64,000 nucleotides of DNA, taken from Monarcha castaneiventris obscurior. Its lineage: Eukaryota; Chordata; Aves; Passeriformes; Monarchidae. The notes under the pieces were generated by a model that saw only the letters and a program-made list of their open reading frames with translations, was not told the DNA's origin and ran no database searches. The stretch covers positions 22,306,001 to 22,370,000 of the forward strand of contig JAMPIT010000059.1 in the NCBI GenBank assembly GCA_026261815.1. Reading direction: 5' to 3'. Both the position numbers and the translations under genes were made by a program. Positions 36,378-47,905 of the stretch are shown piece after piece (the first letter of the stretch is position 1; the number at the start of each line of letters is the position of its first letter).

Positions 36378-37512
36378 CAGTAGATGTAATCTTTTTGGAC
36401 TTCAGAAAAGCTTTTGATACTGTGTCTCACAATATCCTTCTGGACAAAGTGTCCAGCATTCAGCCAGAAAAACACATCATGCAATGTGTGAGCAACAGGG
36501 CTCATGGATGGGGCACAAAGGCTAATAGTGAATGGGGTGACATCAGCTGGCATCTGGTCACTGCTGGGGTTCTGCAGGGCTCCATCCTCAGCCCTGTGCT
36601 CTTCAACATCTTCATTAATGACTTGGATGCAGGACTGGAAGGCACACTAAGTAAGTTTGTTAATTACAGTAAATTGGGAGGAGCTGTCAACTTCCCTGAG
36701 GGCACAGAGACATCAACAAATTAGAGAGATTGGCAATCACCAACTGTATGAAGTATAAAAAGGGCAAATTCTGGGTTCTGCACCTGGGGTGGGGCAACTC
36801 TGATTGTGTGTATAGACTGGGGAATGAGAGGATGGAGAGCAACATCATGGGAAGGAACCTGGGGATCCTGGTCAGTGGCAAGTTGAACATGAGTCAGCAG
36901 TGCCCTGGCAGCCAGGAGGGCCAGCCCTGTCCTGGGGACATCAGGCACAGTATCGACAGCCAGGCAAGGGAGGGGATTGTCCTGCTCTGCTCTGGTGAAG
37001 CCTGATCTTGAGCACTATGTGCAGTTCTGGGTGCCCCAATATTAAAAAGACACTGAGATGTTAAAGAGTGTCCAAAGCAGAGCCATGAGGATGATGAAGG
37101 GTCATGGAGGGGAAGCCGTATGAGGAGCAGCTGAGGGCACTGGGTCTGTTCAGCCTGGAGAAGGGGAGACTGAGGGGACACCTCATTGTAGTCTCAACTT
37201 CCTCCTGAGGGGAAGCAAAGGAGCAGGTATTGATCTCTTCTCTGTGGTGACCCGTGACAGGACACAAGGAAATGACCTGAAAATGAGTTGGGGGATGCTT
37301 AGGTTAGACCAAGAAAAGGTTTTTTACCCAGAGGGTGGTTGAGCACTAGAACAGACTCTCCAGGGATTTGGTCACAGCAACAAGCCTGAAAAAGTTCAAG
37401 AACATTCTGAGGCACATGGTGTCATCTTAGGGCTGTCCTGTGCAGGGATAAGAGCTGGACTCAATGATCCATGTGGGTCCCTTCCAAATTAGGTTATTCT
37501 ATGATTTTATCT
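36378..37512 (+). mobile_element. CR1 LINE, plus strand: ORF2 reverse transcriptase through 3' end
   Basis: This is the longest continuous CR1 copy here. From 36380 the frame reads [20 protein letters not shown], then keeps the order of the CR1 reverse transcriptase: [20 protein letters not shown] (GVPQGS-type block, near 36565-36624) and [14 protein letters not shown]. The catalytic FADDTK block is replaced by FVNYSK at 36656-36673, so both active-site aspartates are gone. A stop at 36722 and a shift to another frame follow: WVLHLG, YRLGNERMES, NLGILVSGKLNMSQQC (36730-37005). Later nucleotide landmarks for the C-terminal region (GTCCAAAGCAGAGCCATGAG, CTGTTCAGCCTGGAGAAGG, TGGTGACCCGTGACAGGAC) lead into the 3' end GGACTCAATGATCC, GGGTCCCTTCC and ATTCTATGATTTTAT at 37496-37510. 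It is 5'-truncated before the VDV block, as is usual for CR1. Confidence 0.96.
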
Positions 37513-39056
37513 ATTAAATACTAGAGTTTCACTGTATTCCTTTGCATCTCTGTTGTCCTGTTACCAGTTCCCGAAACATAAATTTAAAGCCTGTCTGGCT
37601 TCAAATCAGAAAAGTCTGGCTTTAAGACAGAAAAAGCAGAAGACGGGTGCACCATGGAAGGCACTGATCAGCAGAGAGAGCGCTGCATCTCAGGCCAATG
37701 CAACCGAAGGAGAGGGAAGTAAGGGGGAGACAAGAGGAAAAACCTCACTTGGCTGATGAAACTGCATCTCAGTCCTGATCCAAGTTGCTCGCAGCTAAGC
37801 TTACATAGACATGTGACGGGCTTCTCACTTTGCTTTCTCACACCACCAGTACTATCCAGAATAAAACACTTAGGACAGTAATAAGGGACTAAAGAACTCA
37901 CTACAGAGCTCACTTGCTGCAGAACTCATGCCCTCAGTGCACAAGTTACACACCTACACTTCAAAACACTTATACTTGCATAAATATACATGCACGTATT
38001 CGTGTGTGTGTATATATATGTATATATATTTACATGCATGCTTAGAATTACAAGCAGACTCATTCATCTGTTACTGTTTTGTTACCATCCCACTACCATG
38101 AATTTAAGGAAAAAGCAGACAACAAGTGCCTTAAAATGGAAATTGCCTTAAAAATACTTTTAAGCCTGAGGGCTTGCAACAGAGACTACTGACACCCAGT
38201 CTAGAGCACTGGCTACACTGAAGTTTTGACCCACTGGAAAAGCAGGCTTTAGCTCCAGGGAGCAAGCCAGGAGAAGACACAGCATCATACATTGCGAGAA
38301 GCACCACGCATGATTGAGCAGTTGCATTTTCAGACGTCACAGGATCTTTCCTGACTAGATGAGGCTTAGATCTCTCACTTTTGAAATTGGCAAATCCTAA
38401 GGAGTTTCAGGTGTCATAGAAAGTAGTTCAGCTCTGGGTGTGCCTAGGACTGTCCACGTTTCTCAGGATCTGATCTTTGGGTTTCATTCCCAGAATGATT
38501 GCTTCATCCTGTTACCTCCTGTCTCTTGCCCAGCTGAAAAGCACCTAGCCAGAAGAACATCTTTTGAGCCCAGAAAGACCCATTTTCTTTGATCTCACCC
38601 AGAATTTCAAACAGTGCCTCACTAAAGAACAACACACTCACACCTGCACAGAGATAATTTGAGTACAGAATACAGTGTATGCAGGCTGATTATTTTAGGT
38701 AACTTTTCCCTCCTCCCTCATTTCATGATCCTTCATAGGTGTATCATTGTGCCTCAGCAGGACCAGGGACAATATCACAGGCAGCTTTTGGTTAAAAGGA
38801 AGATCAATCCATGCTGATAGGGTGACTTTAAGGCTCAAAGGAATCAGACCAGCTGAATTTAGTCACCAGACTGCTACCAAAGTCACAACATTTTCACAGA
38901 AGTAGAAAAATAGTGCAAGATACTTGTGAAGAGGAATAAGGAGGGACTAGCAGAGACTTCTCACAGTGACCTTCCTTCAGTTTTGGCACACTCCAAACTG
39001 CACTACAGAACTACAGGTCACCTTACCAGGAAGCAGAGGCTAGTCATGCATGAGCA
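37513..39056. other. Unannotated stretch with a TG/TA microsatellite
   Basis: No gene recognised; open frames are at most 81 codons. Contains the TG/TA repeat at 38000-38031, listed separately. Confidence 0.5.
38000..38031. repeat. TG/TA compound microsatellite
   Basis: GTGTGTGTGT followed by TATATATATGTATATATATT; alternating purine-pyrimidine throughout and partly self-complementary. Confidence 0.85.
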
Positions 39057-39057
39057 T

Positions 39058-39152
39058 CATGGTCTAGTGGAATGTGTGTCTGCCCATGGCAGAGGTGCTG
39101 GAGCTAGAACCTCTTTAAGGTCCCTTCCAACTCAAATTTTGTTATGACTCTC
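39058..39152 (+). mobile_element. CR1 LINE 3' tail fragment
   Basis: Ordered landmarks of a CR1 3' end: CATGGTCTAGTGGAATGTGT, CTGCCCATGGCAGAGGTGCT, GGAGCTAGAACCTCTTTAAG, GTCCCTTCCAACTCAAATTT, then a degraded terminal repeat TTATGACTCTC. It is only about 95 bases, strongly 5'-truncated and non-coding. The CATGGCAG...TTTAAGGTCCCTTCC wording sets it apart from the copies at 20.4 and 37.5 kb. Confidence 0.88.
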
Positions 39153-39290
39153 TGGTCCTTGTTCTGGTTGACCTAAGGGGCAGAGCTCTGAATTGAGCAT
39201 ATTCAAGAATAACAGGGGTAAATCTGAGCCAGGCCTTGGCCACGGTAACTTCTTAACTCTTTCTTGAACAGCTTGAACTCAAGTTATTTA

Positions 39291-39333
39291 GAAAAAAAAA
39301 AACCAAACACACACACACAAACCTCCCCCCCCC
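39291..39333. repeat. Compound A / CA / C simple repeat
   Basis: An A run, then CAAACACACACACACAAAC, then a run of C near 39324-39333. Confidence 0.85.
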
Positions 39334-41097
39334 ATTCCCTATCCCCCTTGCTATCACTTGTTTATCACTTCCTATGGGAAATAAAGCATCAGTTTGTAGG
39401 ACTAGACCTCTCCCAGTGTGTGTTTAAGTCTGGAAGAGCAAGGCCTAAGCCCTTGCATTGCAGAGTCCTAGACAGATGCCCTGAGTCTAAACAGAGATCC
39501 AACCCAATGCCAAACCCTCCAGGGCCCATACCAAACCTCACAAGCATGTAGCAGGCAACAACAGACATACCTGAACTAGTGACAATTACATTCACCATTC
39601 TATTGCCCCACACCAATCCTTAAAGAAATTAATCCTTAATTTCGGTTAAAAATTACAATATTAGAGTCAGACTATTGGCTTGCCAAAACCTCTGCAAGAA
39701 GCTTGGAAACCCCTTCAGAAAGTCAGTCATTCCACATCTGCTGTTTTGTATGGTCTCTAGCTTTTCAAAGATTTCACAGCCCTCAGAGGAGTATCAGGGT
39801 GTTTACCTTATATCTTAATTAATTCCATAACTAACAGGGAAGGATGTTTGTACCTTAGAATAAAAACATTCATTTCTACACTTTCATTACAATAGGAAAA
39901 ATGAAGAAGAACACATGCCTCGGTGGCCATATCATGCGTTTTCATGGCAGAAATAAGTTTTAGCTTTTATTATGTGTTTTGAAATATCTGAAATGCAAGC
40001 TGTCAACAGTGTGGTGCTTGTTTTGAAATTTTACATTTTTAAAAGGTTGGTTATGACAGCAAAACTTTTTACCACTAACTCTGTCATTCATTATGTGCAG
40101 TCACCACAATCATAATTGCAAGGAGTTGTTTTCCAGGACTAGTGAGCAAGCATATTTATTGGTGTATCAGAAATAGCTTATTTTTCATAGTTATAATCAG
40201 AAGGACTCCAAATGGAAGATGAGCATCACCATGTGGGAAGCTGGGGATACAGAATAGAAACATGAAAACCAGCATTAAATTTATTCCTTTCGTTAGCTAC
40301 CAATACAAACTGTTTACAAGGAAACCTCATCATCTTTCTGTGTCTTTCATCACTGTCACTGAATGTTGACCCATATGTGCCCTCTCTTTCTTTTTCCATT
40401 CAGCTCCTACACTTCAAGCTTTATATCAAGCTATCCAAGTGGCAGTATCAACAACTAAAATATAGAAGTAAGGGGTATTTTTCCACGAGAAAGACACAGG
40501 TAGCACCAAGGATGTACTGGTATTTAAAACTCAAGTGGAGTAAGGCTGCTGTTAGCCAAGCTCTCCTGAGGCCTGAGGATAACAGGCTCTTAAGAGCCAC
40601 CAGCATATTCTTGTTTAATTGACATCGTCTATGCCAAAGCATATTTAACATCACAGTTATTACCAGGACTTAGTAGACAGACGTAAAACTGGGACTGAAT
40701 TTCTGAGTCACTGCCGTGGCTCACACCACCCTGCAAGTTCTTCCAGTGCACTGAGTTCAAAACAGCCTGAAAACGGTGATGGCTTCAGTGCATGGATCTC
40801 CCTTATGGCAGACAAACCGTACATTTGCTCCCACACATGTATACAGACAGGAAACTAAATATGCAATTACCCAATTTGCAAGTGTGACACATGGGCACAC
40901 ATCTTTGAGGACACACCCTTTCAAGCCCCATCCTGTATTTCCCCAAATTTAAGTCAGTTTATTTCCTCCCACAGACACTGATCCTGCTTGCCAAATAAAA
41001 TTCTGGAAAAAAACAAGAAATGAGTAGCACTGGTCGCTCTGGCTGTTTATGATCCAAAATGTTTCTTACTCAATTAGTATTTTATGTAGGTTCATTT

Positions 41098-41127
41098 AAA
41101 AAAAAAAAATTAAAAAAAAAAAAAAAA
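41098..41127. repeat. A-rich tract
   Basis: Two long A runs separated by TT; simple sequence. Confidence 0.85.
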
Positions 41128-42095
41128 GCCAAAAAAGATGGTAACAGGAACAGAAAAGTAAACGTCAACCTTTTTTTTTCTGGAAGTCAGTTACTCAGAG
41201 GAAAAAAAATAATGTGAAACAGTATTTAAGAGGAAAACAAGTCCAGGGAAGCAGTGATGATCTTTTACTGTTACAGCTTATTTTAGGACAAGTCAGTACT
41301 GCTGGAAAGTAGCAGAGATGAGTAAGTTATTTCTTAAGTCATATCAATGATAGATGATCAAAAATTTAAACCAAACCAAAACAACAAAACTAAAAAGTTT
41401 CTCTTTATTACCTTCCAATATATACAGCAAGATTGAGGAGAGAAAATACCTGCATACTACAATTACCATAATATTAACTACTGTATCAGCCTATCAGGCA
41501 TTTTAGCTACTCCAGTGACTGCCAGAGATAACAACTGAACAACAGAAACACCAGTATCAGAGATACAGAACAACAATTCAACAATTGGTGAAGTAACACC
41601 AAATAGAAACAACTGTTTTTCACAGGACCAGCTGCTCAAGTGTTCAGCAAACCCTGGGCCTTGGTGTGCTGGTTCCAGTGAGTGCAGACAGGGGAGGGGA
41701 CAAAGGAGGCTGGCCTGAGCCTCAGCCCCTGCCCAGAGACAGGAGGCTGTGCCCTGCCTGGCTCCCTGCCACATGCCACCAGCACCTCCAGTGAACAGAG
41801 AGGCACCATCATCCCCTTACATGAAACTCAGTGGCACTGAAGTGTTTTGTGTCATTTTTGTTTGGTAAGGTCATGCTAGGCCACTTGAGTTGAACAAGAT
41901 AGCTGAAGTATGTAAAGTATACAGTAGCAGAATTTACTTCAACTTTATTTACAGAAGGCTCATGCCGAGGCAAAATGCTACTAAGAGAAAAGTCAATTAC
42001 AAGGCCCAGTCCAGCCTTTGCTACCTTGCAAGCCAGCCCAGACACCGACCTCTGCTGCTGTAAGGGAGCCACTCTCAATGCAAGAGCTGTATATT

Positions 42096-42148
42096 CACAC
42101 ACACACACGGATTTGAACCATGAGTTCACATTTGAACCATGAACACAG
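42096..42148. repeat. Short CA repeat and 19-bp tandem duplication
   Basis: CA repeats at 42096-42108, then two consecutive copies of a 19-base unit beginning ATTTGAACCATGA (42111-42129 and 42130-42148), differing at a few bases near their ends. Looks like replication slippage. Confidence 0.75.
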
Positions 42149-42935
42149 AGCTGCAGCCTTGGGCTATCATCACATCTTGAGATCATCCTGCTAAAATCCA
42201 GCCCCACACTCTACCTGCAGTCATGAACCAACACATGGACTTTCAGATCATTATTGTTTTGTATTGATGATTATTCTGTTTATGATCCAGTATTGGGAGC
42301 AGAGGCTGCAGGAGACTAGACTGAAGTGTAACAGTAGGCTCTCCTTTGCAATGAAGGATCCCAGGCACCAACATAACTTTAACAAAGCAGTGTCAATGCA
42401 ACACTGGATTCTGACCTGCAGGGACAATTTCTGGAATGTAAGAAAATTAGATCTCAAACTTCCCAAATCCTTTTGGAAGACAGGCCCTGAAAATCAAAGG
42501 CAACCCTAACATCCAGGACAGGTGCTCGAACCTTCCATACTGAAGCTCTAGAGGAAGGCAGGGATAACCCTCAGTTTAGTGTTTCCTGCCCTCAGCACTC
42601 TGAACATTGTGTGATCTTTACAGATCAGCTATCAAACCTACAATCTAAAGAAGCCTGAGCCCCAAATATCTATGATCACCTGTTAGAGCCTGATGACCTT
42701 CTGTCCAGATTTTCTAATCTTCATACACACGTATGTAAGCAAACACAGTGAATCTGAACTGTGTAATTAACTTGTATTCCGTGAAGCTTTTTTTTTTTAA
42801 ATTTCACTGCTCATTATTCACCATCAATACTAATGAAGCAACAACTTGACCTGTACAAGAGGAAGTGGGTTGTGATTTGCAACCAACAAACATCCCCATT
42901 ATCAGAGTCCTAATCAGCTCAAATATTTTTGTTGC

Positions 42936-43330
42936 TTACCCACAAAGCATTTTGGAGCACATTGAGGACTGGCTGCTGCCTTGGGACCAGAGCACCAGGG
43001 CCACCTCATGGGCCCAGCCAGGGAGCAGGGCAGGCTGGTGGGCAGCCCTGGCTCTGGATTTCAGGCACCTCCCTGGGGACAGGTCAAGGTTAGGCTATAA
43101 CATCAGTGCACAGGTCAGGCACAACACTGTCCTGACCAGGCAGGAGCGTAACAGACTCTTGTACAGCAGCTCAGGCAGGAGTGAAGACCTGGAGTTGAAC
43201 TGAAATTGAGGTCATGGGCCACCCCAGGTGAGGCTGCTTAAGGCCACTGGGAACTATGAGTCCCAGTAAAAACTGTTTGTAGAGTCAAAACAAGTTTCAT
43301 GAATAAAGGAACCATCATCCTGCAGCCTTT
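42936..43330 (+). repeat. Unclassified interspersed-repeat candidate, possibly LTR-like
   Basis: A GC-rich island in AT-rich surroundings with recurring CAGG-based blocks (CAGCCAGGGAGCAGGGCAGG near 43015-43034, CAGGTCAGGCACAACACTGT near 43110-43129, CAGGCAGGAGTGAAGACCTG near 43172-43191). It then has GTGAGGCTGCTTAAGGC and an AATAAA at about 43303-43308. GC-rich body followed by a poly-A signal would suit an LTR, but I cannot name a family and no TG...CA edges or target-site duplication were found. Parts resemble the minus strand of the block at 59.7-60.3 kb. The 112-codon open frame across it (42865-43203) shows no known domain. Confidence 0.35.
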
Positions 43331-46300
43331 TTCAGAGGTTAAAGGCACTTAAAGGCACCTGACATTAATGCCATTTTTGAAACACCTTTTGAGATTAGGG
43401 GGGAAAGAAGTTAATAAAAACCTTTTCTTCTTCCTCTTCATCTGTTCCTATATCAAGGAAAAAGCCAAGCACATAACATCAAATTTACATGGCAATTACT
43501 GTAGAAGGATGTAATTAAATATGACTCTGGATGGGTCAATTTCAAGCACCTGGTTTTCCACTGGATGGCATGAAGACCAGACAGGCATCTGCTCTACTTG
43601 CAGTGCTCATTAGCAACCTGTCTGTCCCTTAGAATTAATACCTTCATGCTGAGTTTTGGGGCTGTACCATGGAGGTTACAGAAACCTCACCCCAATTTCA
43701 GCAGTTAAAGCGCACATAGTGACTCTCCTTCATCAAGATACCAAACCAAATTACTGCTTCTCCTTTTTGTCCATCAAATACATATTTAGCACTATTTTTT
43801 TCAAGCTCTATGAACTGGACTAGCCTATACTTATCTTTCCAAAGAGAAGCCTCCTCCAGCCAGCTCAAAATCTGGAAGTTTACGATATGCCAGAGGAAGA
43901 CAGAAATCATAGCTTCTAAGTATTATGCCACATTAGCTGTAAGGAAGAGAGAACCATTATGGCTATTTTATACAGACCAGCTGCAAAGGCAGCAGCCACA
44001 GCACTTGCTACCACATGGCTATTTCAGGACTGCAGATGTTGGCCTTACCAGCCCCAGGAACCAGCTGCAAAAAAGGAACCCCAGGAAAGCATTTTCTTTC
44101 TCTTCTCAGTGAGAAATACTAACACAGGGACTAAGAAGCATCCAGAAAGTTAGCTGTGACATTTCTGCAGAAAGATACTATTTCCTCTAAACTTCAAAGG
44201 ACTCTAGGTTTGTATATCAGAAAGTGGAGAGTACTTTTTAGAGAGTCCAGCATTTTAAACAGAAAGTAGTGGGGCAGATTTTCTGTAGGAAAGGGTTGAA
44301 GAGCACTGACCCAGCCTAAACACAGTGCTGTAAAAGGCCCAGGTGGCTTGATGGCTGAGGCTAAAAAAAGCTGCAGCCACATGGTAGAAGGGTAAAGGAA
44401 AAACATTTAAAAGCTTAATTTTTCTTTTCCTGACTGCTAGAGAGGATGGGAAGGGCAGTAAAGAAATCTCCCCTGGGTTATAAAAGAGTACTATGTTATT
44501 GTGTTATGCAGAAAACAAAGGTATGGAGATAACTGAGAGAGAACTTGAAACTGACTTTCTCATTAAAAATTTAGGTATTTGGTAGGGTAGGGGGTTTCAG
44601 TGCTTTATTTGGAGAAAAAAAATTGGGGGGAAAAATTGGAAGAAAGGAAGTGATGTCTGCATATTTAAACTGCCTAGAAAGAGGGGAAGCAAGGATGGGA
44701 GAGAAACCTCTGGCAGGTTGACTAGAAGGTAATTCCCACCATATACCTCTCTTCTTGAAGGACGGTGCCACCACCCTAGCAGAATTAGCTCTATGATTTT
44801 TTAACCTTCTCTTTGCTCTCTGGTACCTTTTACTGAGACATTTTACTGACAATGGAAAACTTGCCCTTCAAGGCTTTGGCACAGTTTGTGACAGATCATT
44901 AGCACAAAAATGCAATCTCTACACCAATTACTTCATTCGTTGATTACATGAGAGCACAAAAACATTATTTACTGGGTTTGAAAATGACAATTAAACAAGC
45001 AATATGAACTTAAAGAAAAAGGCTCATTACTTTGTTTTACCTATGCTGGAATTTAGGTACTTCTGCATAATAATGCAAAACTTGGTTTTGTAAATTAAAA
45101 GACCTTTTTCATACTCAGAGCTCATTAAAAATAGCATTTGTTTTTATGACACAAGGTTTCTCTACTTGCTCAAAATTGCAGTGGAAAGTGAGTTAAGCAT
45201 TTTTAAAGGGAAAAATAATTAAATACTAGCTATATATTTACGGTACTTAGGTGTGAGACCCAGATTAATTTCAACAGCAATTTATTTAATTTGAACCCAT
45301 GCATCCCACATGCTATATAAAGCACTGTGTCTGTCCCCTCTATGATGGGGCTGAAGTATCTAATATCTCATTCCCTACTGGAAAGGTGAGAATGTTTACG
45401 GAGTGCATTTGTGAAGTATCTCATTTACAAATATAACATATTTCTCTGGAAACAAAACCAATCTGACGAATACCTTGACCGTCTGATGAATCCTGTGGCA
45501 CATTTTAATGCCAGGGTAAAAAGATTAGTTTGCCCCCATGTTACTGAGCCCAGTGGACTGTAGACTACATCTACTGCTGCAGCCTCTGGGGAAGTGTTTG
45601 CAGCAGTGTGCTCAGCTTTGAGCTTAAATACCCACTACACAGGCAATGGGAAGTCTGACATTTCAAATCCACTACTGAGTACACTGAAGGTGCTGAGGAG
45701 AGGACCAGTCCTCACATATGGATGTCCCTGTACAGCAGGTTGCATAAATTTAACTTAGAACCTCAGCAAAAGCTTTTTTGCCTTAGTGAGCCTGACTATG
45801 CCTGCAAGACAAACAGGCTAAATTAAAACACTTGAAGGTATTTTCTTGGCAGATGAGAAAACGTGAAGTTTTGGGAGCAGTTCTTAATTGAGACTCTTTG
45901 ACTCAACTGGTGGTTCTACGGCCTTCTGGTACATAAATTTTGTGTGTGTGTATGTATATATATACACACACACAAACACATTCATGTACATAAGGGCATG
46001 TACAGAAAGAGCAGGAACAGTCTGTCCTAGGGGCACATTGCATACCTTGCCTATCGCAAAGCAGTGGGTATTGCTTGGATTACTGAAAGAATAAAACAAT
46101 CATCCTTACATCTGCTGTAATGATTTGCTTTGAAGGCTGCAGTCCAGATAAAAAGGGACTGTGAAGATCAGAGAACAGTAGATTATACCATTTGTATAAA
46201 TGGTACACTTCTCCAGCAGGCAGCCAACTCAAAATACCATGCGCATCTGCTAACTCAATAGCAGATGTGCCAAATCATCAGTTCGGTTCATTGGTGATTC

Positions 46301-46845
46301 CTCTTACCTGTCTTCTATTATAATGTCATCTGCTTTTGGAAAGAGCACCTGATAAAGCAAGGCTGAGGTGCAGAGGCCTCTCAGAAGACAGGGACAGTCA
46401 CACTGGTAAGCCTGGACCTGTCCCAGTACTTGCCATTGGCAGTGACAAAAGGCACACAGCTGGGGGAAAGTGCACCACCAGAATGAGTGTGGAGAGATCC
46501 TTTCCTGTAGCATGCACTCGCTCTCCAACAGCTCAGCTCAGACACACCTCCTGAACAACTGATAACTAGTATCTAATCATGGAGGACATCATTCTCTTCA
46601 ACAAATTTGTCCCATTTCCCTTGAACATACGTAAAACATAGAATCAATAACATCCTGTGATAGGCTTTTCTACTGCTTAATGAGAAGTTTCAAACCTGAG
46701 CACTGACAGTGATGCCATGATTATTTTTTGCCTTTTCTTTTATACCTCTTTATATACCTTTTTACAGCTTTTTCTATTCTTAGTGTTTTTTAGCCTACAT
46801 TCTTAGACTTATTTGTCAAGCTAGGAGACTAAACATCTTAGAAGC
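43331..46845. other. Unannotated AT-rich stretch, no gene seen
   Basis: Open frames up to 100 codons without motifs. The piece 45000-45330 is very AT-rich, repeat-free and has no open frame; it could be a conserved non-coding element, but conservation cannot be seen from one genome. Contains the TG/TA/CA palindromic microsatellite at 45941-45980. Confidence 0.5.
45941..45980. repeat. TG-TA-CA compound microsatellite, self-complementary
   Basis: TGTGTGTGTGTATG, then TATATATATA, then CACACACACAAACACA. The TG arm pairs with the CA arm around the TA centre, so the tract could form a hairpin or Z-DNA-like structure. Confidence 0.88.
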
Positions 46846-47172
46846 CTCATAGTCATGGATCAGAAAGCCCCAGGCCCCAAGGTCCTCTCCAGAACACATT
46901 TTGTAAACTGAGATAGAACCATTCAGGGGAAGGTTCCTCGGGGAGGGGGGCTCACTCAAGCCTCTGACTGGGGAATCTTTGATAGATATGCTAATTAGTA
47001 AGACCTACAATGTTATACCTGATCTATTGTGTGTGCATTGCCATGTGTGTTTCAGTGCATTCCACCTGGATGTGATGCACCTAAGGATCCTTAAAATAAA
47101 TACAGAGGTAAATCCCCTTTTTCCCTTCTTACCGTGTTTGATTCTTGATTTTAAGACTAGGAAAAGGCATCA
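46846..47172 (+). mobile_element. Possible ERV long terminal repeat
   Basis: The wording from 46920 to 47160 resembles avian ERV LTRs I have seen: GGAAGGTTCCTCGGGGAGGG, AATCTTTGATAGATATGC, TAATTAGTAAGACCTACAAT, TGTGCATTGCCATGTGTGT, GATGCACCTAAGGATCCTTA, a poly-A signal AATAAA at about 47096-47101, then a T/C-rich segment CCCCTTTTTCCCTTCTTACC. Body, poly-A signal and downstream U5-like part are in the right order. Edges, target-site duplication and internal viral genes were not found. Family assignment is from memory of the sequence type and needs a library search. Confidence 0.42.
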
Positions 47173-47566
47173 CCAGTTTCATTGAATATTCCCTATTTCC
47201 CTGCATCAGAAGGGTCACTAAGCATTTAACCTCACTCACACTACCTGTGACATTTCAAATATTACATGTGGGATCTGCTTCTCTCCCTTCCAGCCTGAGG
47301 ACTTGAAGTCTCTCGAGATGATTTCTCATCCAGAAGTCATTGCATATCTCTGACCTTTTTTCTTTCAGTTTTATTATCTCTTCTGGAGGTAAGTTTGGTG
47401 TAGGATTAAGTGGAAAAGAGAAATACAGGATGAGAAGCAATATCATAAGAGCACACAATGTTCCAGGTACAGGTATAATCTGAATTTATACAGTGGTCCA
47501 GGGCTGTCTGCTCTGGACTCTACCATCACTGTGCATTGAGCTGACAGTAATACAAGTGACTACAAC
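47173..47566. other. Spacer, nothing recognised
   Basis: Ordinary AT-rich sequence between the LTR candidate and the minus-strand CR1. A 67-codon minus open frame has no motif. Confidence 0.45.
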
Positions 47567-47905
47567 AAAATCATAAAATCACAGGATGCTTTGAGTTGGA
47601 AGGGACCTTATTATCTAGTTCTAACCCCCCTGCTGTGGGTAGGGACCTAGACCTTTCCCTAGACCAGGTTTCTCAGGGCTCCATCCAGCCTGGCCTTGTC
47701 TATGTGCTATTCCTCAGAATTGTGGAAGGACAAACAATGCCTTTTGTGCAAGATGGAAGTTGTTCCCTCCACCTACCCCTTGAGCATCACTTCATATCTA
47801 TCTACACAGAATTTCAATAACTGTTCAGTATTGAGGTCCTTCTGCAACTCTTTACAGCCTGCTTTGGTTATTGCACCCTGAACACCAAGGTATCAGCAGC
47901 AAAGC
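47567..47905 (-). mobile_element. CR1 LINE fragment, minus strand (different subfamily), 3' end plus RT remnant
   Basis: Left edge: AAAATCATAAAATCACAGGA, TTTGAGTTGGAAGGGACCTT, CTAGTTCTAACCCCCCTGCT, GGACCTAGACCTTTCCCTAG, ACCAGGTTTCTCAGGGCTCC and ATCCAGCCTGGCCTTGTC, the reversed 3' end of a CR1 of the 'AACCCCCTGC' type. Right part, on the minus strand from 47903: FAADTLVFRV, then an alternative-frame stretch like KAGCKELQKDL, matching the reverse-transcriptase segment FADDTKLFRVV...ELQKDL of this subfamily. The first catalytic aspartate is changed to alanine. The sequence between the RT piece and the 3' end is much too short for a full ORF2 C-terminus, so an internal deletion is likely. Confidence 0.87.

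Larger units (their letters stand above)
39153..42935. other. Unannotated stretch, simple repeats only
   Basis: Contains an A-run/CA-repeat/C-run at 39291-39333, an A-rich tract at 41098-41127, a short CA repeat at 42096-42108 followed by a 19-bp tandem duplication (42111-42148), and a GC-richer piece at 41650-41800. The longest open frame is 132 codons (41809-42207, minus), with no recognised motif. No gene assigned. Confidence 0.5.

Noticed and set aside
44580..44640. G-quadruplex candidate (GGTAGGGTAGGGGG)
   Set aside because: Only two or three adequate G runs are close together; the next run is about 30 bases away.
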